Source: Ferruginibacter sp. HRS2-29
GTDB taxonomy: Bacteria; Bacteroidota; Bacteroidia; Chitinophagales; Chitinophagaceae
Length of the DNA stretch: 64,000 nt
Reading direction: 5' to 3'
Assembly: GCF_024343615.1 (NCBI RefSeq)
Contig: NZ_RJUB01000162.1
Span: 186,001-250,000, forward strand
Shown here: piece after piece, positions 26,497-36,428 of the stretch
Numbering within the stretch: the stretch's first letter is position 1
Layout: each line of letters starts with the position of its first letter
Translations under genes and position numbers: made by a program
Notes under the pieces: generated by a model
Told to the model about the DNA's origin: nothing
What the model saw: only the letters and a program-made list of their open reading frames with translations
Databases searched by the model: none

Positions 26497-29400
26497 ATGA
26501 AATTCTTATCGATTAAAACACCTGGTGTGTTTTTACTTGCCTTCTGCTTACAGCTCTTGTGCGCAAGTTCCTTTGCGCAGGGATCCAGGACGGTTAATGG
26601 CCTGGTGACCACTTCGTCCGGCCAACCGCTCAGCGGCGCCAATGTAGTAATGAAAGACAATGCCGGCGCCGGTACTGTGACTGGCCCCGACGGAAAGTTT
26701 ACCCTCAATGTTCCCGCAGGGAAGGTCATACTGACCATTTCTTATTCCGGGTATATTTCCAGGGATGTGAACGCCGACAACGCAGCCAGCCTCAATATCC
26801 GGTTGACCGAAAATCCCTCGGAATTGTCAAACGTAGTGGTGATTGGGTATGGCTCTGCAAGGAAGAGCGACCTTACCGGTTCTGTAACCTCCATAAAATC
26901 GGATGAGTTGAAAGCCGTGCCGGTTACTTCTATCGACCAGGCCATGCAGGGGCGTGCAGCCGGTGTGCAGGTAACGCAGATATCCGGCAAGCCGGGGGCC
27001 GAAACTTCCATCCGCATTCGCGGAACAAGTTCGATCAATGCAGGCAATGAACCTTTATACGTGATCGACGGGTTGCTGATCAACAGCGATGGCGGCGATA
27101 TCAGCGTTGGGGGAACCCGTGGCCCGCGTATCAGCCCGTTATCTTCTATCAGTCCGGGCGACATTGAATCCATCGAAATATTAAAGGATGCGTCTGCTAC
27201 TTCCATCTATGGGTCACGCGGGGCAAACGGGGTAGTGCTTATCACCACTAAAAGAGGGCGTACGGGTAAAGGAACACTCAGTTTTGAAACTTACTACGGT
27301 TCACAAACCATTGCCAATAAAGTAAAAGTTTTAAATGCGGCCCAATTCGCCGACCTGGTAAATGAAGCGAAAATAAATGCTAACCAGACGCCTGTTTATG
27401 TAAACCCGCCGAATTTAGGAAAGGGTACCGACTGGCAGAATGAATTGTTCCGCACAGCACCGATGACGAGTTACCAGTTGTCATTTTCGGGCGGCGACGA
27501 TAAAACAAAATACGCGATCTCCGGCGGTTATTTCGACCAGGACGGCATCATCTATAATTCTGATTTCAAACGTTATTCTTTCCGGACCAATCTCGAAAGA
27601 AAATTATCCGGCAAACTCACCGTGGGAAATACACTTTCTTATTCCAGGATCTCGAGCAAAGGAGTATTGACCAACGGCGGCGACATAGTTCCCGGTGTAG
27701 TGACTTCGGCGCTGCTTTTTAACCCTGTGCTGCCGGTATACGACACTACTGTAAACGGCGGTTATACATTTGAAAACGACCGCGGAAAAGTATTGGGTAA
27801 CCCTATCGCTGAAGCTCGGGAATACAGTTCGCTGACCGTGCTTTCGAGAATACTCGGGAATTTTTTCGTACGGTATAATATCACTCCTTCGCTGGAATTT
27901 AAAACCAGTTTTGGCATCGATGGCTTCAGTAACGACGAAAGCAGTTTCGGCCCCAATTTTTTGAAGCGTACACAAGCCAGCAATGGTGAAGCTTCGCTCG
28001 GTAAAACCACCGGCATTACCTGGCTGAATGAGAATACCCTTAATTTTAATAAGACCTTCAATCAAAAACACGCGGTGAACGCGGTTGCAGGATATACCTT
28101 ACAACATTTCAACAACGAAAAGTTATTTGTATATGCCTTCGACTTCCCGGATAACAGGACGGGTTACCACAATATAGCCGCTGCACTAAAGCCGCAGAAA
28201 CCTTATAACCTCGAATCCGAGTGGAGCATGGTATCTTACCTCGGCCGTGTGAATTACACATTTGACAATAAATATTTATTTACCGCAACAGGGCGTGTGG
28301 ATGGCTCGTCTAAATTTGCGGATTCAAAAAAATACGGGTTTTTTCCTTCAGGCGCATTTGCATGGCGGGTGTCTAAAGAAAGTTTCATGCAGGACGTAAA
28401 AGCGGTGAGTGACCTTAAGATAAGGACGAGTTATGGTGTGATCGGCAACCAGGCCATTCCTCCATACCAGTCACTGGCGCTGGTGGGGCCTTATGGCGAA
28501 GGTACTTTCAATACCGGCAGCGGTACGGAAGTGTACACCGGGCAGGAACCTTTATCTTATGTAAATAAAGACCTGAAATGGGAAACAACCCGCCAGTTCG
28601 ATCTTGGTTTCGATCTGTCATTATTCAACAACCGCGTTACATTCACCGCGGATTATTATCAGAAAAAAACGTTCGACCTTTTATTGTCGAGCCCGATACC
28701 GTTAACCTCCGGCTTTTCCAGCACTTTGCTGAATATAGGCAATATAGAAAACAAAGGGTTTGACCTGGATCTCCGCACGATCAATACTACAGGCAAACTG
28801 GGCTGGACAACCTCCATTAATTTTTCGTCGAACAAAAATAAGATCACCCAGTTAAACAGTTCTACGGATATCATGTTGCAGAATGCGATCCTGCTGCGCA
28901 ATGGTGTATCCATCGGAACTTTTTATGGATACAAATTCCTGGGCATATTCCAGTCGGATGCCGAAGCTGCCAGCAGCCCTGTACTGGTAGGCCAGGAACC
29001 AACTTCCGCTAATCCTGCCGCTATTGCCAAAGCAGGCGACAGGAAATATGCAGATATCAACAATGATGGAAAGATAGATGCCTCCGACCGCACGATCCTG
29101 GGTACGGCACAGCCGAAATTCACGTTCGGTTTCAACAATGCTTTTTCGTATAAGAATATTGACCTCTCTTTCTTTTTCCAGGGAGCGTATGGCGGTAAAC
29201 TTGCCAACTTCAACAACTACGACCTGTTGAACTTTACAGGCCAGAACAATGTGCTGGCAGAAGCCGCATTGAACCGTTGGACTCCAACAAATCCCAGCAA
29301 CAAATATCCGCGGGCACTGGCTGCAGGCGGCCTGGACCAGGGGATCTTTTCTGACGCGATTGTGGAAAATGCCTCTTACCTGCGCCTGAAAAATGTAACC

Positions 29401-29616
29401 CTGAGTTACAATCTGCCGGCAGCGGTGATTTCCAGGCTTAAGATGAGTAACCTGAAAGTATATGTAAGCGGATCAAATTTATTTACGATCACCAAATATT
29501 CAGGTTCGGATCCGGAAGCCAACACGTTCGGTCAAAGCACTACATTGGTAGGGATCGATCTGGGTGGTTACCCGCAAACACGGATCATACAGATCGGGTT
29601 AAGCGCATCTTTCTAA
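26497..29616 (+). CDS. SusC-like TonB-dependent outer-membrane receptor (GH92 PUL)
   Basis: Outer-membrane oligosaccharide receptor of 1039 residues. A signal peptide ends near residue 28 (SSFAQ). A carboxypeptidase-D-like domain (VNGLVTTSSGQPLSGANV, about 32-108) precedes the plug (NVVVIGYGSARKSDLTGSV, about 112-225) and the barrel, which ends in a terminal aromatic (LSASF). It opens a same-strand run to the ROK kinase at 40034, with susD 23 bases downstream. It is clearly diverged from the receptor at 16249, consistent with a different glycan. Confidence 0.95.
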   Translation: MKFLSIKTPGVFLLAFCLQLLCASSFAQGSRTVNGLVTTSSGQPLSGANVVMKDNAGAGTVTGPDGKFTLNVPAGKVILTISYSGYISRDVNADNAASLNIRLTENPSELSNVVVIGYGSARKSDLTGSVTSIKSDELKAVPVTSIDQAMQGRAAGVQVTQISGKPGAETSIRIRGTSSINAGNEPLYVIDGLLINSDGGDISVGGTRGPRISPLSSISPGDIESIEILKDASATSIYGSRGANGVVLITTKRGRTGKGTLSFETYYGSQTIANKVKVLNAAQFADLVNEAKINANQTPVYVNPPNLGKGTDWQNELFRTAPMTSYQLSFSGGDDKTKYAISGGYFDQDGIIYNSDFKRYSFRTNLERKLSGKLTVGNTLSYSRISSKGVLTNGGDIVPGVVTSALLFNPVLPVYDTTVNGGYTFENDRGKVLGNPIAEAREYSSLTVLSRILGNFFVRYNITPSLEFKTSFGIDGFSNDESSFGPNFLKRTQASNGEASLGKTTGITWLNENTLNFNKTFNQKHAVNAVAGYTLQHFNNEKLFVYAFDFPDNRTGYHNIAAALKPQKPYNLESEWSMVSYLGRVNYTFDNKYLFTATGRVDGSSKFADSKKYGFFPSGAFAWRVSKESFMQDVKAVSDLKIRTSYGVIGNQAIPPYQSLALVGPYGEGTFNTGSGTEVYTGQEPLSYVNKDLKWETTRQFDLGFDLSLFNNRVTFTADYYQKKTFDLLLSSPIPLTSGFSSTLLNIGNIENKGFDLDLRTINTTGKLGWTTSINFSSNKNKITQLNSSTDIMLQNAILLRNGVSIGTFYGYKFLGIFQSDAEAASSPVLVGQEPTSANPAAIAKAGDRKYADINNDGKIDASDRTILGTAQPKFTFGFNNAFSYKNIDLSFFFQGAYGGKLANFNNYDLLNFTGQNNVLAEAALNRWTPTNPSNKYPRALAAGGLDQGIFSDAIVENASYLRLKNVTLSYNLPAAVISRLKMSNLKVYVSGSNLFTITKYSGSDPEANTFGQSTTLVGIDLGGYPQTRIIQIGLSASF

Positions 29617-29639
29617 AAATTATTAAAGCTTTTATTATT

Positions 29640-31124
29640 ATGAAATATCAGAGCACAATACGGACCATTGCTGTCGCAATAATGATCATGGGGGCTTTTA
29701 GTTCCTGTAAAAAATTCCTGGAAGAAGATCCCAAAGGCCAGGTAACGGAAGTAAATTATTATAAAACGGAGAGTGATGCCGTATCGGCCGTAAACTCCAT
29801 CTACTCTTACCTCAATTCCATCAGCACCGGTAGTACCGCGGGCGTGTACCATAGTTCGTTCTGGGTTACCGCAGGTTTGTCGTCCGACGAATTACTGAAT
29901 AACCAGGTAGGTGCGCCGCAGCTTGATCAGCTGGCAACTTTTACGCAGACTTCTCAGAACAGTACGCTGGAAGAGATATGGGCGATGCATTACAAAACTA
30001 TCTTTGTTGCCAATGTTGCTATCAGCCGTATCCCGGCCATACCCATGAATTCGGCATTGAAGGCGAGGCTGCTGGGGGAAGCAAAATTTTTACGCGGCCT
30101 CATGTATTTTAACCTCGTGCGTATGTTTGGAAAAGTTCCGTTGTTAGTAGATGAGAATGCCCCGCTGTTACCATCGCCTGCTACTACGGATGCTATCTAC
30201 ACTCAGATCATCACCGACCTTGGGGATGCGGCGGCAGTGCTGCCCTTATCTTACACCGCCGGAAGCGGCCGTGGCCGGGCTACGCAGGGTGCAGCTAATG
30301 CCATTCTGGCCAAAGTATACCTTACCCTGAAACAATGGGATAAAGCTTCCATTGCGGCTAAGAAAGTGATCGACTCCAACCAGTATGAACTGTGGGAAGA
30401 TTTTGCAGATGTATTTAAATTATCCAGCCGCAATGGTAAAGAAGCTATTTTTTCTGTAGGATTTGGCGATGCCGGTGGCGCCATCATTTTCTGGGAAGCC
30501 GGCCAGTTCCTGGTGCGTTTGCTGCCCCCGGCGCTCAGTGTAGAAGGGGTGCAGAATGCACAAGGCTGGCAGATACCTACGCAGTACCTCTACAACCGGT
30601 ATGATGCCGACGACAGGAGAAGGGCAGTGACGTTCATCACCGAAATTCACGACCCGTCGGGTCCGGTCACTACCATCAGGCCTTATATTCAAAAGTATTG
30701 GGACAGGGTAGCGGAACCTACCGGTAATGCCAGTTCCAACGATTTCCCGGTGATACGCTACGCAGATGTATTACTGATGTATGCCGAAGCCAACAACGAA
30801 TTGAATAATACTGAGCTTGCAGAAGATTATATCAACATGGTACGCAAGCGCGCCCGCTTTAACGGTACTACCTACCTCAATACCGTACCCGATTACAACA
30901 ATCTTTCGCAGGCGCAGATGAGGGAAGCGATCCTTAATGAAAGGATGATGGAATTCGTAGCGGAAGGGCAACGCTGGTTCGACCTGGCCCGTACCGGGCA
31001 GCTGGAAACAAAAGTACCACTTGCTAAACCAGGCATTACACCGGCGGCAAAAAATTACCTGTTCCCTTTGCCACAAAGAGAACTTGACCTGAACAAAAAC
31101 CTTTCACAAAATACCGGCTATTGA
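29640..31124 (+). CDS. SusD-like surface glycan-binding lipoprotein (GH92 PUL)
   Basis: Outer-membrane lipoprotein of 494 residues, partner of the preceding SusC. The signal ends at SSC (Cys22, then KKFLEEDPKGQ), a very typical SusD start. Helical repeat segments and the C-terminal block (RYADVLLMYAEANNELN, NERMMEFVAEGQRWFDLART) identify the family. Length is normal. It probably binds mannose-containing oligosaccharides, judging only by the adjacent GH92. Confidence 0.95.
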   Translation: MKYQSTIRTIAVAIMIMGAFSSCKKFLEEDPKGQVTEVNYYKTESDAVSAVNSIYSYLNSISTGSTAGVYHSSFWVTAGLSSDELLNNQVGAPQLDQLATFTQTSQNSTLEEIWAMHYKTIFVANVAISRIPAIPMNSALKARLLGEAKFLRGLMYFNLVRMFGKVPLLVDENAPLLPSPATTDAIYTQIITDLGDAAAVLPLSYTAGSGRGRATQGAANAILAKVYLTLKQWDKASIAAKKVIDSNQYELWEDFADVFKLSSRNGKEAIFSVGFGDAGGAIIFWEAGQFLVRLLPPALSVEGVQNAQGWQIPTQYLYNRYDADDRRRAVTFITEIHDPSGPVTTIRPYIQKYWDRVAEPTGNASSNDFPVIRYADVLLMYAEANNELNNTELAEDYINMVRKRARFNGTTYLNTVPDYNNLSQAQMREAILNERMMEFVAEGQRWFDLARTGQLETKVPLAKPGITPAAKNYLFPLPQRELDLNKNLSQNTGY

Positions 31125-31166
31125 TCGCTTTGCCTGGCTTTGTGATTCACCTTAAAATAAATAGTA

Positions 31167-32945
31167 TTGAATCCATCAAATTTTGAAAAATTCCCGGTTG
31201 CGGCTTATTCGGAGGAAAAGGCATACCGTGGATGGAAAGAAATCGCGGCCAGTATCGGGACCGCAGTGGGCAGACTGGATGCTGCAAAAAGAATTATAGT
31301 AATAGAATGTTACCATGGAGCAGATGTTTCCTTGCTGGTGAAAGAACTCATGACGGCAAAACCGGGTGCGCTTTTTATCAATGCAGCGGATACGCTCCTG
31401 CCGCAGGATAAGATCGATCCGATGATATTTCCTTTTGTGACCAATGACCCGGTATTTGGCTACATCACTTCATTGGAGTTGAATGATTTTTTTAACCAGA
31501 TAAAGATCGCGGAGCTCCGGAATAAACTGGCTGCCGCTTTACAGGATGAAGTATACATATTCGGGACAGGTGCCTCATTGATTGCTGCTACCCCTGATCT
31601 GCTGATATATGCTGATATGCCCCGTTGGGAAATACAGTTAAGGTTCAGGAGAAACGAGCTGAGCAACCTGGGCGCTTCAAATGCCGATGCTGAATTTGCC
31701 TACCAATACAAAAGGGCCTTTTTTGTAGACTGGCGTGTGATGGATGAGCTCAAAAAAAGGCTGATCCACAAATGGGATTTCCTCTTGGATACTACGCAGC
31801 CCGCAGATCCCAAAATGGTAAGTGGTACGGCATTGAGGGATGCATTGTCGGAAGTGGTTAAAAAGCCCTTCCGCGTAGTGCCGTTTTTCGACCCCGGCCC
31901 ATGGGGCGGGCAATGGCTGAAAGAAGTGTGCGACCTCGATCGCAGTGAAAAGAATTTTGCCTGGGGCTTCGACTGCGTGCCTGAAGAAAACAGCCTCATG
32001 ATCGGGTTCGGCGATACAGTAATAGAAATCCCTTCGATCGACCTGGTATTCTTTCAACCGAAGAAATTGCTGGGAAAGCTGGTGTATGATTCTTTCGGTG
32101 CGGAATTCCCGATAAGGTTTGATTTTTTAGATACCATGGAAGGCGGTAACCTCAGCTTGCAGGTACACCCGCTCAAATCGTATATCCGTGAGCATTTCGG
32201 CATGGGCTACACACAGGATGAGAGTTATTATTTTATCGATGCACAGGAGGATGCATTTGTATACCTGGGGTTAAAAGATAACATCGTTCCCGATAAGATG
32301 GTCGGTGCTTTACAGGATGCACAGGAACAGGGAGGTTTTTTTGAGGCAGATGATTTTGTAGAAAAATGGCCGGTAAAAAAACACGATCATGTGCTGATCC
32401 CGGCCGGAACAGTCCACTGTTCGGGTGCCAACAGCATGGTGCTGGAAATAAGCGCTACCCCTTATATATTCACGTTTAAATTATGGGATTGGGGACGTAT
32501 GGGCCTTGATGGCAAACCCAGGCCGATCTCCCTGGAGCATGGCGCAAGATCTATCCAATGGGATCGTACGCCTTCCTGGACAGCAAAAAATATCATGAAC
32601 CATTTTGAAAAAATCGGGGAAGGGGACGGCTGGATCGAAGAACGGACAGGCCTGTACGAAGATTCTTTCATTGAAACACGCCGCCACAGCTTTACCGGTA
32701 AGGTAACGCATCACACAGGGGGAGTGGTGAACGTGATCAACCTGGTGGAGGGAAGTGAAGTAGTGATAGAAAGCCCGACAGGCGCTTTCGAACCTTACAT
32801 CATCCATTATGTAGAAACATTTATTGTACCGGCTGAAGTGGGAGCATTCACCATTACGCCTCACGGTGATTCAGCAGGTAAATTGTGCATGACGTTGAAA
32901 GCATATGTGCGCAAGCAAAATCTTTTTAATAACCGAATCAATTAA
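31167..32945 (+). CDS. Class I mannose-6-phosphate isomerase with N-terminal kinase-like domain
   Basis: Cytoplasmic enzyme of 592 residues expected to interconvert mannose 6-phosphate and fructose 6-phosphate. Residues about 235-592 form the cupin-type isomerase: PWGGQW entry motif (245-250), Zn ligands Gln332 and His334 in LQVHP, Glu352 in DESYYF and His417 in AGTVHCSG. Residues 1-220 are an extra domain resembling a nucleoside/uridine kinase, but where a P-loop is expected (IIVIECYHGADVSLLV) the glycine-lysine signature is missing, so it is probably non-catalytic. The start is a TTG at 31167; no ATG occurs in the first 60 codons. It follows susD by 42 bases and is four bases from the permease, linking glycan uptake to glycolysis. 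Confidence 0.85.
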   Translation: MNPSNFEKFPVAAYSEEKAYRGWKEIAASIGTAVGRLDAAKRIIVIECYHGADVSLLVKELMTAKPGALFINAADTLLPQDKIDPMIFPFVTNDPVFGYITSLELNDFFNQIKIAELRNKLAAALQDEVYIFGTGASLIAATPDLLIYADMPRWEIQLRFRRNELSNLGASNADAEFAYQYKRAFFVDWRVMDELKKRLIHKWDFLLDTTQPADPKMVSGTALRDALSEVVKKPFRVVPFFDPGPWGGQWLKEVCDLDRSEKNFAWGFDCVPEENSLMIGFGDTVIEIPSIDLVFFQPKKLLGKLVYDSFGAEFPIRFDFLDTMEGGNLSLQVHPLKSYIREHFGMGYTQDESYYFIDAQEDAFVYLGLKDNIVPDKMVGALQDAQEQGGFFEADDFVEKWPVKKHDHVLIPAGTVHCSGANSMVLEISATPYIFTFKLWDWGRMGLDGKPRPISLEHGARSIQWDRTPSWTAKNIMNHFEKIGEGDGWIEERTGLYEDSFIETRRHSFTGKVTHHTGGVVNVINLVEGSEVVIESPTGAFEPYIIHYVETFIVPAEVGAFTITPHGDSAGKLCMTLKAYVRKQNLFNNRIN

Positions 32946-32949
32946 GCTC

Positions 32950-34290
32950 ATGTCTACGCAAAAATTTGTTTATCAATATACCCTGGTGGCCGCGGTGGGC
33001 GGGCTATTATTCGGTTATGATACGGCTGTGATCGCCGGGGCCATCGGTTTTATCGAAAAGAAATACCAGTTGTCGCCCGCTATGACAGGGTGGCTGGCAT
33101 CCTGCGCCCTCGTAGGTTGCATGATCGGGGCGATGGTGGCCGGGTGGATGAGCGATCGGTTTGGCAGGAAAAAAATACTGATGTTATCTGCCATAGCATT
33201 CGCTGTATCCTCACTGGGTATCATGTTTGCCCCGGGAATGTCTTATTTCGTTTTCTTCCGGATCGTGGGTGGCATCGGTATTGGTATCGCCTCTATTTTG
33301 TCGCCGATGTATATTTCCGAAATTGCACCGCCCAATATCCGGGGACGGCTGATATCGATCTACCAGTTGGGGATCGTAGCGGGTATATTGCTGATCTATT
33401 TTGTAAATGCATTGATCGCAGGATTGTATGATGAGGCCTGGAACATAGAAACAGGCTGGCGATGGATGTTTGGATCTGGGTTGATCCCATCCGTTATTTT
33501 CATGATCTTTTTATTCATCGTGCCGGAAAGCCCCCGCTGGCTGGCGCAGCAAAACCGGTGGAAAGAAGCGGGAGACATCCTGCAAAAAGTAAATGGCGAC
33601 AGAGCCGCGGAAGAAACACAGGCCATACGTGAATCGCTTTCCGCAAAACAAGGTTCGCTCCGCGATCTTATAAAACCAGGCTTGCGCACCGCATTGATCA
33701 TCGGGGTATTGTTGTCGATCCTCTCGCAGGTTACCGGCATCAACGTGATCATGTATTATGCACCGGAAATATTTAAAGCCACCGGTGATGGCGCTTCCTC
33801 GGCATTGCTGCAAACGATATTGGTAGGCGGGATCAACCTGCTCATGACAGTGATCGCCATAAAATATGTAGATAAACTGGGCCGCAAAAAATTGCTGCTG
33901 ATAGGTGCGGCAGGAATGTCCATTTGCCTGGCGGCGATCGGTTTCGCGTTTCATCAGCAGCACACCACCGGCTATTGGATACTCGCCGGCATATTATTGT
34001 ATATTTCGTTTTTTGCCATCTCTTTAGGGCCGCTCACATTTGTGGTGGTGTCGGAAATATTTCCGACCAATATCCGTGGCAGGGCCATGTCTGTCGCTAT
34101 CTTTTTTTTATGGCTCTCGGTTTACATCGTATCACAAACTTTTCCTATGCTGCTCAACGCCATCGGTACGGCCTACACTTTCTGGATATACATGATCTTT
34201 TCCATACTGGCCTTTGTTTTTGTATGGCGGAGCGTGCCTGAAACGAAAGGGAAAACGCTGGAAGAAATAGAAAATATGTGGCGGGTATAA
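32950..34290 (+). CDS. Sugar-porter family MFS permease
   Basis: Inner-membrane H+/sugar symporter of 446 residues with 12 predicted membrane helices. Sugar-porter signatures are intact: GWMSDRFGRKK in loop 2-3, RIVGGIGIG, PESPRWL after helix 6, DKLGRKKLL in loop 8-9 and PETKGKTLEEIE at the C-terminus. I start at ATG 32950 (MSTQKFVYQYT), four bases after the isomerase stop; an upstream ATG at 32905 overlaps that gene and adds a non-membrane extension. Next to GH92, isomerase and a sugar kinase, it probably imports mannose or a related monosaccharide from the periplasm. Confidence 0.92.
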   Translation: MSTQKFVYQYTLVAAVGGLLFGYDTAVIAGAIGFIEKKYQLSPAMTGWLASCALVGCMIGAMVAGWMSDRFGRKKILMLSAIAFAVSSLGIMFAPGMSYFVFFRIVGGIGIGIASILSPMYISEIAPPNIRGRLISIYQLGIVAGILLIYFVNALIAGLYDEAWNIETGWRWMFGSGLIPSVIFMIFLFIVPESPRWLAQQNRWKEAGDILQKVNGDRAAEETQAIRESLSAKQGSLRDLIKPGLRTALIIGVLLSILSQVTGINVIMYYAPEIFKATGDGASSALLQTILVGGINLLMTVIAIKYVDKLGRKKLLLIGAAGMSICLAAIGFAFHQQHTTGYWILAGILLYISFFAISLGPLTFVVVSEIFPTNIRGRAMSVAIFFLWLSVYIVSQTFPMLLNAIGTAYTFWIYMIFSILAFVFVWRSVPETKGKTLEEIENMWRV

Positions 34291-34337
34291 AACAATCAAT
34301 CATTCAAATTACTTCAATCATTTATAAAAATTCGATT

Positions 34338-35135
34338 ATGCTTTCCTTCAAATCTTTTCCGATCGTTCTATTCGCACTGATCATTGGATTGGCTGGCTGT
34401 AAAAAAGACAATGTTGATACCAGCGCCCCCGTGCTGCGCCTTACACCCGACAATGTGCTCGGTAAATCCGGCAGGGTGGTGGAGGCCACCTTGTATATTA
34501 CAGCCCCCAACACCGCCAAAGACGTGGTGATATATAAAACCATCAACCTGCAGAAAGACCCTGCATACGGAAATGGCGGCACTGTCACTGCTGTACCAAC
34601 TTCTACAGGCAACGGGCAGTACGAATATCATTTTACCTACCAGCTTAAAGACGCGGAAGTAGATAAACTGGTGGGGTTCAATTTCCGTTTTACAGATGCA
34701 AAAGGCCTCGCGGCTGAAAAAGACCTGACCGTGAATACCACTACATCGGGCCAGCAGATCATCTACAGCAGAAGATGGAAGCTAACATCCCGCTTGTGGA
34801 CATCCGTATCGCCGGTGGTGGAAGATAAGAAGCCTTGCGAAGACGATAATATTTTTGTGTGGAATGCCGACAGTACGTACAATGTACAGTTTGGCGGAAG
34901 CGCCTGTACCTACGATGGCTTCAATGTATTCGACAAATGGAAGCTCAGCGATGATGAAAAAACATTTACGCAAATCTATCACTCTGTATTCGACCCGGCA
35001 AACATTACCACCGAAACATACACCGTTAAAACACTCAACAGGGATAAGATGGTGTTGGTGCAACTGATCGATCTTACCATTTTCGGCCTGAGCGATAAAG
35101 AAGCATTTGAATCAACTTATGTACCCGCTCCTTAA
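34338..35135 (+). CDS. SusE/SusF-like surface lipoprotein
   Basis: Exported lipoprotein of 265 residues starting at ATG 34338, signal ending GLAGC (Cys18, then KKDNVDTSAP). An N-terminal Ig/E-set-like beta domain (about 25-145) is followed by a second beta domain with the sequence WKLTSRLWTS, cysteine-containing loops (KPCEDDNIF, GGSACTYDGF) and NVFDKWKLSDDEKTF, reminiscent of lipocalin-like domains. Position after susCD, size and lipobox suggest an auxiliary glycan-binding protein, but I do not recognise a precise family. It is 47 bases after the permease and 10 bases before the next gene. Confidence 0.65.
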   Translation: MLSFKSFPIVLFALIIGLAGCKKDNVDTSAPVLRLTPDNVLGKSGRVVEATLYITAPNTAKDVVIYKTINLQKDPAYGNGGTVTAVPTSTGNGQYEYHFTYQLKDAEVDKLVGFNFRFTDAKGLAAEKDLTVNTTTSGQQIIYSRRWKLTSRLWTSVSPVVEDKKPCEDDNIFVWNADSTYNVQFGGSACTYDGFNVFDKWKLSDDEKTFTQIYHSVFDPANITTETYTVKTLNRDKMVLVQLIDLTIFGLSDKEAFESTYVPAP

Positions 35136-35145
35136 ACTATTTATC

Positions 35146-36372
35146 ATGCGTATAAAAAAATGCCCTCTTGCTGTACTGCTTTCTTCAGCACTCCTTTTTG
35201 CCTGCAATGGCAATAAAACATCTGCGGATACAGCGGTATTGTCTGATAGTGCAAAGCTAAATTCATTTGAATTTACCGTAGAAAAAGCGCCCGAATGGAA
35301 CCAGCTCCTGTACCGCAACAAAGGATGGTTTGGAGGGGATGGAATATTTGCCGTTACAAAAAATGGTGATGAAAGTGAAGGCGCGGCGGCCAAAGCCGAA
35401 ACAATGATCTGGTTCAGCGATACCATGTTTGGCGATATTGACAATGATTCGCTTAAACCGGGATACGGAATGATCAATAATTCTATCGCCCTGTTGAATG
35501 GCGGAAAACCCGACTCCCTGGCCATCCGTTTTTATTGGGATAGCGCTAAAGGAAAACCGGCCTCCCTCTTCATTCCCCAAACACCGGCTACAGGGCCTCA
35601 TGATTATTACTGGCTGGGCGATGGTTTTGTAAACCAGGAAAAAAACAATGACCTCTATATTTTTGGTTATCGTATCCGCAATCTTCCGGACGTAAAGATG
35701 TTTGGGTTCAGGGAAGAAGGCAATACCCTCATCGTGGTGCCTGCGGGAAGCAAACCGCCGTTTGCAGAAAAGCGGCAGTTGGATATCCCTTTCCTCCTGC
35801 ATAAAAGTGTGGATACAGTCGGTTCATTCGGTGCAGGCGTCCTGGTAAATACCAAAGAAGCCGGCGCAGTTTCACCAGATGGTTATGTATATGTTTATGG
35901 CGTAAGGGGTAAAACCAAGCAGGTAATGGTATCGAGGGTTAAACCAAAAGATATAGAAAACTTTGAAGCCTGGCGTTTCTGGAATGGAAAAGACTGGACT
36001 CCGGATATAAATGCAATTGAACCGATCGCAGACAAGGCTTCCAATGAACTCAGCGTTTCTCCTTTGCCCGATGGCCGCTACATCATGGTATTTCAACACG
36101 AGGGGTTGGGGAAATTTGTGGGGATCCGCATAGGCCTTACACCTTACGGCCCTTTCGGCCCGGTAAAAGAAGTGTACGATGTGAGCGACGACCTAAAAGA
36201 TAGTCCGAATTTTTTCCCATACAATGCCAAGGCACATCCTGTGTTGTCTCAACCCGGTGAATTGCTGATCAGTTACAATATCAATTCTTTTAAGTTCGAT
36301 GAGGATGTAAAGAAATTTCCGCATTTGTACCGGCCGCGTTTTATTAAACTGAAATACAAAACCGCTAAATAA
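35146..36372 (+). CDS. DUF4185-like putative five-bladed-propeller lipoprotein
   Basis: Exported lipoprotein of 408 residues starting at ATG 35146, signal ending FAC (Cys20, then NGNKTSAD). The mature part has repeating beta-blade features: TMIWFSDTMFGDID, GMINNSIALLNGGKPDSL, DYYWLGDGFVNQ, DLYIFGYRIRN, and late NELSVSPLPDGRYIMVFQ and LLISYNINSF. This pattern resembles DUF4185 proteins, some of which are now known as glycoside hydrolases (endo-D-arabinanases, GH183), and more loosely GH43-type propellers. Catalytic residues cannot be assigned by eye. It sits between the SusE-like lipoprotein and GH92, so a role in glycan binding or cleavage is likely. The family call is tentative. Confidence 0.55.
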   Translation: MRIKKCPLAVLLSSALLFACNGNKTSADTAVLSDSAKLNSFEFTVEKAPEWNQLLYRNKGWFGGDGIFAVTKNGDESEGAAAKAETMIWFSDTMFGDIDNDSLKPGYGMINNSIALLNGGKPDSLAIRFYWDSAKGKPASLFIPQTPATGPHDYYWLGDGFVNQEKNNDLYIFGYRIRNLPDVKMFGFREEGNTLIVVPAGSKPPFAEKRQLDIPFLLHKSVDTVGSFGAGVLVNTKEAGAVSPDGYVYVYGVRGKTKQVMVSRVKPKDIENFEAWRFWNGKDWTPDINAIEPIADKASNELSVSPLPDGRYIMVFQHEGLGKFVGIRIGLTPYGPFGPVKEVYDVSDDLKDSPNFFPYNAKAHPVLSQPGELLISYNINSFKFDEDVKKFPHLYRPRFIKLKYKTAK

Positions 36373-36428
36373 TTCACCTTACCCGATTGCCAATAATGAT
36401 TGATCATCCATAACCAACGCTTATTAAA

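Noticed and set aside
32905..32949. Upstream ATG start for the MFS permease
   Set aside because: It overlaps the isomerase gene and adds a polar extension; ATG 32950 places the first membrane helix at the normal distance.
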